From positions 186,001 through 250,000 of the forward strand of contig NZ_QNVV01000003.1 in the NCBI RefSeq assembly GCF_003384725.1: 64,000 nucleotides of DNA. The letters are read 5' to 3'. How positions within the stretch are numbered: position 1 is the first letter of the stretch; every line of letters starts with the position of its first letter. Shown piece after piece: positions 44,575 through 51,432 of this stretch. The DNA comes from Chryseobacterium pennipullorum (GTDB taxonomy: Bacteria; Bacteroidota; Bacteroidia; Flavobacteriales; Weeksellaceae). A program made the position numbers and the translations under genes. The notes below the pieces were generated by a model. It was not told where the DNA came from and searched no databases. It saw nothing but the letters and a program-made list of their open reading frames with translations.

Positions 44575-45609
44575 CTACGCACTATCGTTGGTATCCGTTT
44601 TTAAGTTTTGCTGTATGTATTCTGAAGGAGTAATTCCCTCTATTTGCTTAAAGACCCTGTTGAATGTGGATTGGTTGGAGAATCCGGCTTCTGTATAGAC
44701 GTACATTAAGGTTGTTTTCTGAAAATCGGTTTCCTGAAGAAGCTTCTTCACATAGTCTATTCTATAGATATTGAGATAGGTATTAAAGTTGGGATACTCT
44801 TTATAGCGAATGGCCTTGGATATATAGGAACTGTTGATATCCAGAACAACACTTAGCCTTGAAAGATTAAGCTTGGTATCTTTAAAAAGCATATTCTGAT
44901 TCATGATTGCCTCTATTTTTTCAAATAGGGTTTCCATAGCTTCTATATCTACAGAGTCTGATACAGCCCTTATTATACTTCTAGAATCTGGTACTGTTGT
45001 GATGGCGTCTTCCGTAGCATTTTCTACATTTAAAAGGGCAGAAGTTGCCGATGATACAGCAAGTTGATCTTGCGCTTCCAGTCTTTTGATCTTGTCTTTA
45101 TAATGGATCAGTAAAAAGACGATTGATATATTGGAAATAAAGAGCAGGGTATCACTGAATTTAATCTCTTCACGGGTATGCTTGGGGAAATTAAAATTGA
45201 AATTGTTGGCCACAATGCTGACGGTAATGATGGTCACTATCACATATAGTGTATATAATAGTACAGCTTTTTTAGAAAAGTAAATATAAGCACCCAGTGG
45301 AATCGGCAGTAAAATTGAAAAGCTGGCTACAGAGTTTTCCCAAAACGAGAGTATAATATAAAAGCTATAGATCGGAACGCAGATCAGAAAAGTAGTGACC
45401 AGTAAATCCGGAGAATATCGTTTCCGTATAAATACATAAGGACCTCCTAAAAAAAGAACACCAACAGCAAGGTACCATGACATTATTTTGTCTGGAATAA
45501 AGAACGTAAATATGCCGACGTAAATGGCCAATATGAAAGTCATACTCACCACATATCGATCCATCAGTTCTAATTTCAATTTCTTTATTTCTTCTTTTTT
45601 TGAATTCAA
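44575..45609 (-). CDS. membrane-anchored AraC-family transcriptional regulator
   Basis: 344 residues. Residues 20-175 hold about six hydrophobic segments (YVVSMTFILAIYVGIFTFFI, WYLAVGVLFLGGPYVFI, DTLLFISNISIVFLLIHY). A linker leads to a C-terminal AraC/XylS DNA-binding domain (about residues 240-335) with LSRLSVVLDINSSYISKAIRY and TTLMYVYTEAGFSNQSTFNRVFKQIEGITPSEYI. A polytopic sensor domain plus AraC output suggests signal detection in the membrane. The target genes are unknown; the divergent secreted-protein genes at 46249 and after are candidates. Confidence 0.88.
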   Translation of the reverse strand: MNSKKEEIKKLKLELMDRYVVSMTFILAIYVGIFTFFIPDKIMSWYLAVGVLFLGGPYVFIRKRYSPDLLVTTFLICVPIYSFYIILSFWENSVASFSILLPIPLGAYIYFSKKAVLLYTLYVIVTIITVSIVANNFNFNFPKHTREEIKFSDTLLFISNISIVFLLIHYKDKIKRLEAQDQLAVSSATSALLNVENATEDAITTVPDSRSIIRAVSDSVDIEAMETLFEKIEAIMNQNMLFKDTKLNLSRLSVVLDINSSYISKAIRYKEYPNFNTYLNIYRIDYVKKLLQETDFQKTTLMYVYTEAGFSNQSTFNRVFKQIEGITPSEYIQQNLKTDTNDSA

Positions 45610-46248
45610 ATGAAGCAGGTTTAATGGGTTTAAACAGGTTGATTAATTAGTTTTATCAAAAATCATTTATCTAATATTTTGTTTTTAAGCTAGTTAATGA
45701 ATTTCAGTCATTTTCTGGATTCTCATTTATCATTTAGTTTTTTGGTACACCTGTAAGGAATAACTTTGCAATAGAACTTTGAAAAATACAAAATGATGAA
45801 TATAATCGTCATTGATCTTTATTCAAAATTCTTAAAACACACTTCTTTTTTGCATAGCCGGTTATATCATGTTGCAATTCAAACTCGAATTGTAGGAGTA
45901 TGAATTTTGGCTAAATTATAGAAAAAAAATATAAGGTTAACTAACAATTTTTATTTTTTCAATTGTGGAGTTATTGTTGCGTGTTTGATCAACTTCATCC
46001 GTTTTGGGAAGTGAAAAATTGAAGCACATTTTATAATATAATATAGCAGGTTGGGATAAGAACAATGTGGCAGTCAACAGGAGAATAAGCTTAGTATAGC
46101 TTTATATAAATTCCAGATGATTCTGAATGAAATCGCTCTGTAAGAAGAAATGAAACAGTGGTGTTTGACAATGATTTTAGATTTTGATAATGACCTCTTT
46201 GAATGTAACGGTCATCTATCAATTGAATGATAGTATAAAAACATAAGG
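45610..46248. other. non-coding region between the AraC-type regulator and the GIGT protein cluster
   Basis: About 640 bases, AT-rich. A TAACTTTG at 45761-45768 matches the -7 consensus, with a TTTG at 45741-45744 but a short 16-base spacer. A 36-codon open frame follows at 45793-45903 (begins MMNIIVIDLYSKF) with no recognised family. A six-base-pair inverted repeat CTATCA/TGATAG lies at 46216-46233, shortly before the next gene. No RNA family was recognised. Confidence 0.4.
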
Positions 46249-47208
46249 ATGAGAAAAAAAATGATTTTGAGTACTGCAGTTTTATGCAGTGCAGTGATTC
46301 TTGTATGCGGACAAGTGGGTATCGGTACAGCAACTCCAAGAGGTGCTTTAGATATCAATAAGCCCACTACCAATACCTTCGGATTGGTGCTTCCTACCAA
46401 TTCAGATACCGATAATATTGTAAATCCTCAGGGAGGAAATGTTGCCCTTGCGACTGTGATGTATGATTCCAGTCAGGATTGTATCAGAGTTTACAGGTCA
46501 AGCGGGTGGTCACGATGCTTATCTGACAAAATCACCAGACCGGAAACTGTCCGGGTAGCGTATTGGTCTACCTATGCAATTGGCAGCTCAGGCTTGAGTG
46601 CTTTTAATTCTCAGTTAAACAATACCAATAATTATGGTGCTTCCGGTACATACAATAATGTTTCAGGATTTCAGTTTACCAACATTACCTCTACTTTGGC
46701 CAATACGACTGCTGATGACCTGCTGGCCAACTATGATGTGATTAGTACAGGGTTTTCTAATATGAGTGCTGCTGATGCTGCCAAGATCAAAAGTTATGTG
46801 GATCGTGGAGGCGTTGCGATCATATCACTTGATAATAATTTGGGAACTTCATTATTTCAGGCCTTCGGAGGTACAGGAAATGTAGCTACCGGGGCACTTG
46901 CCGGTAATAGTACGGCGAGCAATACCAATAATGGTGTTTTCGGTGATGCAAGAAATGTATCGTTATCAGGGGCTGCCAGTTCAGGAAGGGTTCAGATGTC
47001 TCAACTGCCTGCGGGTAGTAAGCTTCTTGCGAATGAAGCATCGGCTAATGCCGGAGTCTGGATTACCGGAGCGGGTGGAAGAGCTATTTTCTTTTGGGAT
47101 GAAGGAGTTTTTCGTGCTTCCAGCGTATCAGGTACTGTAATAGATACACCTCAGGAAAGATTTCTGCATAATATCATGGCTTATGCTCTAGATAGAGTTG
47201 GATCATAA
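46249..47208 (+). CDS. secreted protein with GIGT-type N-terminal module
   Basis: 319 residues with a signal peptide (ILSTAVLCSAVILVCGQ) followed at once by VGIGTATPRGALDINKPT, a module common at the start of Bacteroidetes secreted fibre or adhesin-like proteins. A two-Cys block follows (MYDSSQDCIRVYRSSGWSRC). Residues from about 105 form a separate domain, with LLANYDVISTGFSNMSAADA and IKSYVDRGGVAIISLD, that resembles glutamine-amidotransferase-like (ThuA/DUF4350-type) folds, a weak impression. It lacks a type IX C-terminal signal. It is a tandem duplicate of the next gene. Function unknown. Confidence 0.8.
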   Translation: MRKKMILSTAVLCSAVILVCGQVGIGTATPRGALDINKPTTNTFGLVLPTNSDTDNIVNPQGGNVALATVMYDSSQDCIRVYRSSGWSRCLSDKITRPETVRVAYWSTYAIGSSGLSAFNSQLNNTNNYGASGTYNNVSGFQFTNITSTLANTTADDLLANYDVISTGFSNMSAADAAKIKSYVDRGGVAIISLDNNLGTSLFQAFGGTGNVATGALAGNSTASNTNNGVFGDARNVSLSGAASSGRVQMSQLPAGSKLLANEASANAGVWITGAGGRAIFFWDEGVFRASSVSGTVIDTPQERFLHNIMAYALDRVGS

Positions 47209-47248
47209 TATCATCTACAATCTAATCATTAATTAAAAACAAGAGGTA

Positions 47249-48190
47249 ATGAAAAAGAAAATTATTTTTAGTATTGTTGTTTTATGCAGTGCGCTGTTCC
47301 CGGTATATGGACAAATGGGTATTGATACAACAACACCGAGGGGTGCTTTAGATATTAATAAACCCACCACCAATACATCAGGATTAGTAATTCCTACCAA
47401 TTCGGATACTGATCATTTTGTGAATCCTCAGGGTGGGGATGTCGCCGTGGGTACCATTATTTACGACTCTTCTCGGGACTGTATCAGATTTTACAAATCC
47501 AGTGGATGGTCACGGTGCCTATCTGATAAAAGAAGGAAACCGCCAGTTGTGCGTATGGGCCAGTGGGCTGTTCCTGCCTGGGTTCCTTTTAATGCCCAGC
47601 TTACCGATACAAATAATTATGGGGTTGCGGGGACGTATCGAAAAATTTCCGGAATAGAGCTTATTAATATTACCTCTACTTTGTCGGGATCGACGGTTGA
47701 CGAATTGCTTGCGAACTTCGATATCATATGTACAGGATGGAATGGAACGAACATGAATGCTTCCGATGCAGGTAAAATCAAAGAGTATGTAGATAGAGGC
47801 GGGGTAGCTCTGCTCATGTTTGACCTTGGGGTAGGATCTAATTTACTGCAAGCCTTTGGTGGCAATGGAAACGTGGGTACCGGTGGGGTTGTTGCAAGAA
47901 GTACGAATGATCCCGTCAATAATGGCATTTTTGGCGATGTTAGAAATATACCCATATCGGGATCTGATACTGCAGGTAGGGTACTGATGTCTCAATTGCC
48001 ACCAGGAAGCAGGCTTCTCGCTACTGAAGCCACTACAAATGCAGGCGGATGGATTGCCGGAAAAGACGGAAGAGCGGTATTCTTTTGGGATGAGGGCGTT
48101 TTCAGGGCTTCTGTAACAGGCCCAATAGATACGCCACAAGAGAGGTTTGTTCATAATGTAATGGCGTATGCCTTAGATCAGATCAGATAA
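47249..48190 (+). CDS. secreted protein with GIGT-type N-terminal module, paralogue of the preceding gene
   Basis: 313 residues, colinear with its neighbour: signal peptide ending VYGQ, MGIDTTTPRGALDINKPTTNT, the two-Cys block (IYDSSRDCIRFYKSSGWSRC), then DELLANFDIICTGWNGTNMNASDA, IKEYVDRGGVALLMFDLG, and the shared end GRAVFFWDEGVFRASVTG-PIDTPQERFVHNVMAYAL. The two genes are separated by 40 bases and plainly arose by tandem duplication, with divergence mainly between residues 100 and 125. They are probably co-transcribed. Function is unknown. Confidence 0.8.
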   Translation: MKKKIIFSIVVLCSALFPVYGQMGIDTTTPRGALDINKPTTNTSGLVIPTNSDTDHFVNPQGGDVAVGTIIYDSSRDCIRFYKSSGWSRCLSDKRRKPPVVRMGQWAVPAWVPFNAQLTDTNNYGVAGTYRKISGIELINITSTLSGSTVDELLANFDIICTGWNGTNMNASDAGKIKEYVDRGGVALLMFDLGVGSNLLQAFGGNGNVGTGGVVARSTNDPVNNGIFGDVRNIPISGSDTAGRVLMSQLPPGSRLLATEATTNAGGWIAGKDGRAVFFWDEGVFRASVTGPIDTPQERFVHNVMAYALDQIR

Positions 48191-48479
48191 TTTACTTTCA
48201 GAGTGGGATTCAAATCTCTTAACCCCGGATGAAGTAAAATTGTAATATAACCAACGCATTATTTAATAATTCATTTTAAGAGTTATCGATTCTATTTCTG
48301 TCTTTTTTACAGAGAGAATGATAATGCATGTTGTATGGCATTCAATACAATAAACACAATTGCTATTATATTAAAAACACAAATGATGATTAATAAATTT
48401 TTCGCTAAGAAAATGCCTGTTGATAAAAGGGATCGAGTGAAAGCCATTACGTGGCATTGCTGTTTTGAAAAGGGGGAAA

Positions 48480-48950
48480 ATGTCTAATAACCAGTTTTTT
48501 AAAAAAAATACAGTGAATTTTGATTTTAAAAACATTCATATAGGAAGATGCATCAGGGAAAGGATGGAAGAGCTCAATGTCTCTATTGCACGCACCTGTA
48601 AATTTCTTAATGCTACAGAACCTGAAGTACATAAAATGTTTGGAAAAAAAAGCATGGACTCGGAACTGCTTCTTAAATGGAGTAAACTTTTAGAATACGA
48701 TTTTTTCAGAATATATACGCAGCATCTGATCATTTTTGCTCCTCAGGCAGGTGTTCAATATAATGTTGCAGATAACAGCCTGAAGACTATTCTTCCTCAG
48801 TTTCGAAAAAATGTATATACCAAAGAACTGATAGATTTTATTCTGGAATTGATCAATACCGGTCAGAAAACAAAACTTCAGGTGATAGAAGAATACAGAA
48901 TTCCCAAGACGACATTGTATAAATGGATCAGCAAGTATAATAAAGTTTAA
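48480..48950 (+). CDS. small regulator with XRE-like and C-terminal helix-turn-helix segments
   Basis: 156 residues from the ATG at 48480, preceded by the purine-rich AAAGGGGGAAA; an in-frame TTG at 48465 is less likely. Residues 15-75 (IGRCIRERMEELNVSIARTCKFLNATEPEVHKMFGKKSMDSELLLKWSKLLEYDFF) resemble a lambda-repressor-type helix-turn-helix. Residues 125-156 (TKLQVIEEYRIPKTTLYKWISKY) form a second, transposase-like helix-turn-helix. No catalytic DDE residues are present, so it is not a transposase. It lies between secreted-protein genes and could regulate them. Confidence 0.75.
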   Translation: MSNNQFFKKNTVNFDFKNIHIGRCIRERMEELNVSIARTCKFLNATEPEVHKMFGKKSMDSELLLKWSKLLEYDFFRIYTQHLIIFAPQAGVQYNVADNSLKTILPQFRKNVYTKELIDFILELINTGQKTKLQVIEEYRIPKTTLYKWISKYNKV

Positions 48951-48983
48951 ATAACCCTCAGCAAACACGGATTTTAGGGAACA

Positions 48984-49328
48984 ATGGAAACAAGAGAGTG
49001 TATAAAAGTGGATGGTCCTGATTATAAAAAGATTTATACGGACATAATCCTGATGAAATTTCCTGATAAATTTGAGATTTGTCATTCGATCTTAAACAAG
49101 GAAAATTTAACGGTATTGGATGTGATTGAACTGAATCAAATTGTTTTTCAATTAAAAAATATAGAAACAGAACAGTTTAACCAAAGACATAAATCGTACG
49201 ATACACAGACGATCATAAAGATTCTGGAGTTCCAGAAAAAAAATGGCTATAACAATACGCAGACGGCCAACCGGTTTAAAACCAGTAGAAATACGCTCGC
49301 GAAGTGGAAGAAAATATTTCAGCACTGA
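48984..49328 (+). CDS. small helix-turn-helix protein
   Basis: 114 residues. The N-terminal half (YKKIYTDIILMKFPDKFEICHSILNKENLTVLDVIELNQIVF) is helical and of unknown role. The C-terminal half (SYDTQTIIKILEFQKKNGYNNTQTANRFKTSRNTLAKWKKIF) is a helix-turn-helix of the transposase_8/Psq type. It shares that C-terminal design with the upstream protein but not the N-terminal domain. It lies 33 bases after that gene, so the two are probably co-transcribed. A regulatory role is likely; target unknown. Confidence 0.72.
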   Translation: METRECIKVDGPDYKKIYTDIILMKFPDKFEICHSILNKENLTVLDVIELNQIVFQLKNIETEQFNQRHKSYDTQTIIKILEFQKKNGYNNTQTANRFKTSRNTLAKWKKIFQH

Positions 49329-49563
49329 TGCATACTCCTACGGTAGGAATGACATTGAAATGATCAAAGGAAATTGTCTGATATGACGTGGGTCATGATC
49401 AGTTCATCCTAAAAACCTAAGAAGTCGTACTAGGATTTAAAAGAATCTGAAACGGATTAGGACCATCGAATGGTATAGTAACGGAGGTTATTATGTAACC
49501 GATGGTCCACCAGGCTTGCTGCCTGTCTTCAAAAGCAGATAAAACACAATTAAATATAAAAAG
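49329..49563 (+). other. hairpin-rich intergenic region
   Basis: 235 bases before the third secreted-protein gene hold several inverted repeats. A bulged hairpin is at 49378-49402 (CTGAT-ATGAC/GTCAT-G-ATCAG). A long two-part stem is at 49460-49508 (outer GGACCATCG/CGATGGTCC; inner ATAGTAAC/GTTATTAT with a GGAG loop). A short stem is at 49511-49525 (CAGGC/GCCTG). No long T run follows, so a simple terminator is not obvious. It may be a structured leader of the downstream gene or a small RNA. Confidence 0.5.
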
Positions 49564-50880
49564 ATGATTAAGCAAAAATTATTACGATTGGTAGCTTTTA
49601 TGGCTCCTTTTTTACTCTTGAATGGTCAGGTAGGGATAAATATAGCCGAACCAAACCCAAAATCGGCACTGGAAATTTTTTCTAAGGATAAAGGTTTTCT
49701 TCCTCCCCGTCTGACAACCGTTGAAAGAGATGCTCTTCTTCCTCCGGATTCACCAAATGTAGACGCTGAAGGTATGATAATCTACAATACTACCGTTCAC
49801 TGCATGGAGTATTGGAACAGTCTGGAATGGATTAATACCTGCCAGGGTGGGTCTGCTGTTTATACAATCAACTGCGATCCTGTAGTCAATGGAAACTTTC
49901 ATAAAGGTTCTCCTGCGGCGGGCTCTGTAAGGATTAAAGTGACGGTAACCAGACCGGGTGGTTACAAAATCAATACGGATACCGTTAATGGAATGCGCTT
50001 CAGTGGCGAAGGAACCTTTGAAAGCACGGGAGAACAGTTTGTGATTCTTTCTGCTGAAGGAACTCCTGTACAGACAGGAACTTTTCTCTACTCCATTATC
50101 AACCCGGGGGGTAACGAGAACTGTACTTTTAGTATCACCGTAACTCCTCAACCATCAGGCAGGCTGGTTAAAGTGCTCTCTATAACCCCTGACGCATGGA
50201 ATGCAGCCTTAACTACAAATTCCTATGGAATTTATTCGTCAGCTGCCCGTTCCAAATTAACGAATCCAAGCAACTTTGGACCCAATGGTAGTGTGGTAAT
50301 GGCAAATTTTACGTTTTCCGCCATTAATATCCAAAGTGCCACCCCTGCTGAATTAAGCCAGGCTATAGACAATGCAGATATCATATGGATCGGATATGTG
50401 TATACCAGTTATTTTTCCAACCAAAGCATTGCCGTTATTAAGCAGAAAATTCAGGAAAAGAGAAAGTTCTTTATTATTGGAGGAGAACACCAGGGTCTTA
50501 CCCCTGTTAATAAGCTAAATTTGGGGTATACAGTAAAGTATGTCAACTCACAGATGCCTGGATCTTTCTATACGACAACTTCCCAAAAGCCAAATAGTGG
50601 CGTATTTGGAACACTTGCAGAAAATACAAGAATACAGACCAACCGCTATATGGGTAAAATAACACAATATCCGTCTGCAGCCAAGTTGTTTATGAAAGAC
50701 AGCAAAGGAAATGCTGCAGGGACCATACAGGATAATTTACTGATCTATACCGATTCCAATATTTTCGACAATTACGAATCAACAGATAAGTTTTATAATG
50801 AGGGCAGCAGCTGTACCGAAAGTGCTAATGCAAGGATGTTCTGTAATATGTTCAGTATGGCAGTCGAATATGTAAGGTAG
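49564..50880 (+). CDS. secreted protein with GINIAEP-type N-terminal module
   Basis: 438 residues with a signal peptide (LVAFMAPFLLLNGQ), then VGINIAEPNPKSALEI and KGFLPPRLTTVERDALLPP, the usual fibre-type N-terminal module, with the two-Cys block (IYNTTVHCMEYWNSLEWINTC). A beta-rich middle (about residues 105-200) is followed by a C-terminal domain (AIDNADIIWIGYVYTSYFSNQSIAVIKQKIQEKRKFFIIGGEHQG) comparable in plan to the ends of the two GIGT proteins upstream. It lacks a type IX sorting domain. It is a more distant member of the same local family. Function unknown. Confidence 0.78.
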   Translation: MIKQKLLRLVAFMAPFLLLNGQVGINIAEPNPKSALEIFSKDKGFLPPRLTTVERDALLPPDSPNVDAEGMIIYNTTVHCMEYWNSLEWINTCQGGSAVYTINCDPVVNGNFHKGSPAAGSVRIKVTVTRPGGYKINTDTVNGMRFSGEGTFESTGEQFVILSAEGTPVQTGTFLYSIINPGGNENCTFSITVTPQPSGRLVKVLSITPDAWNAALTTNSYGIYSSAARSKLTNPSNFGPNGSVVMANFTFSAINIQSATPAELSQAIDNADIIWIGYVYTSYFSNQSIAVIKQKIQEKRKFFIIGGEHQGLTPVNKLNLGYTVKYVNSQMPGSFYTTTSQKPNSGVFGTLAENTRIQTNRYMGKITQYPSAAKLFMKDSKGNAAGTIQDNLLIYTDSNIFDNYESTDKFYNEGSSCTESANARMFCNMFSMAVEYVR

Positions 50881-51205
50881 TTCGGAATGACGCTGTTGTG
50901 ATTGTGTATAAGCAGTACAATAACTAAATGTCAATTGTTACTTTACGCAATGCGAGTAAGTTCGTCACATGAGTGGCTTTAATTCTTTAGGAATTATACA
51001 GCTTTTGTTGGTTTTATGAACTATTGCTATGGCACCTGAGGGTGTCATTTTTTTTGCGTTTAATCTGAATTCGGCATTGAATAATTCTTAATGATATTTA
51101 TCATATTTATAAAAATGGTAATTTTTGTAACTCCTTATTTTAGTGTATTTTATTGTAATATTATGTTAATTTTTGAAAATTTATCATGAAAATAAATAAG
51201 TCTAC
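50881..51205. other. non-coding region between the third secreted-protein gene and the SAM-riboswitch promoter
   Basis: Apart from the terminator at 51029-51055 this 325-base AT-rich stretch shows no gene or recognised RNA. Confidence 0.5.
51029..51055 (+). terminator. intrinsic terminator after the third secreted-protein gene
   Basis: Stem ATGGCACC/GGTGTCAT (one G-T pair) with a TGAG loop, followed by eight T. It lies about 150 bases after the gene and separates it from the riboswitch-controlled SusC/SusD unit. Confidence 0.82.
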
Positions 51206-51236
51206 TTGTTTTGTAGACTAAATGTTTGTAGCTTTG
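51206..51236 (+). promoter_or_regulatory. promoter of the SAM-riboswitch SusC/SusD unit
   Basis: TTG at 51206-51208 and TAGCTTTG at 51229-51236, with a 20-base spacer, match the Bacteroidetes consensus. Transcription should start a few bases before the riboswitch P1 stem at 51254. Confidence 0.65.
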
Positions 51237-51253
51237 CCAACATATTTCGATCG

Positions 51254-51348
51254 GCTTATAAAGAAAGATGGAGGGAACTGACCCTGCGAAATCTTAACAA
51301 CCTGCATTACGTAAGGTGTTACATTCAGCCTGTAAAGGAAAAATAAGC
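51254..51348 (+). promoter_or_regulatory. SAM-I (S-box) riboswitch
   Basis: The core matches the S-box pattern in order: P1 5' strand GCTTAT, AAAGAAAGATGGAGGGAA, TGACCCTGCGAAATCTTAA, CAACC, AAGGTGTTACATTC and the P1 3' strand ATAAGC. P1 pairs GCTTAT (51254-51259) with ATAAGC (51343-51348). The P2 base shows compensatory change (AAGAT/ATCTT instead of the common GG/CC), which supports a real structure. It binds S-adenosylmethionine and normally turns genes off when SAM is plentiful. It sits about 85 bases before the SusC gene. Confidence 0.9.
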
Positions 51349-51372
51349 ATTTGGTTTATCGTATTTATCGAT

Positions 51373-51400
51373 GCCCTTTGCTGACATTTCTGCAAAGGGC
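51373..51400 (+). promoter_or_regulatory. expression-platform hairpin after the SAM riboswitch
   Basis: A nine-base-pair perfect stem GCCCTTTGC/GCAAAGGGC with a ten-base loop lies between the aptamer and susC. It is followed by AAAATTTTAAT rather than a continuous T run, so it may be a weak terminator or a structure that affects translation. Confidence 0.6.
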
Positions 51401-51432
51401 AAAATTTTAATATATGATAAATAAAATTGATT

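Noticed and set aside
46216..46233. CTATCA/TGATAG repeat before the first GIGT gene as a terminator or operator
   Set aside because: The stem is only six AT-rich pairs with no T run, too weak to call.
46091..46339. An 82-codon minus-strand frame before and over the start of the first GIGT gene
   Set aside because: It overlaps the start of a convincing gene on the other strand and has no recognisable features.
48480..49328. The two small helix-turn-helix genes as an insertion-sequence remnant
   Set aside because: There is no DDE catalytic domain and I saw no terminal inverted repeats or target-site duplications, so they are better read as regulators.
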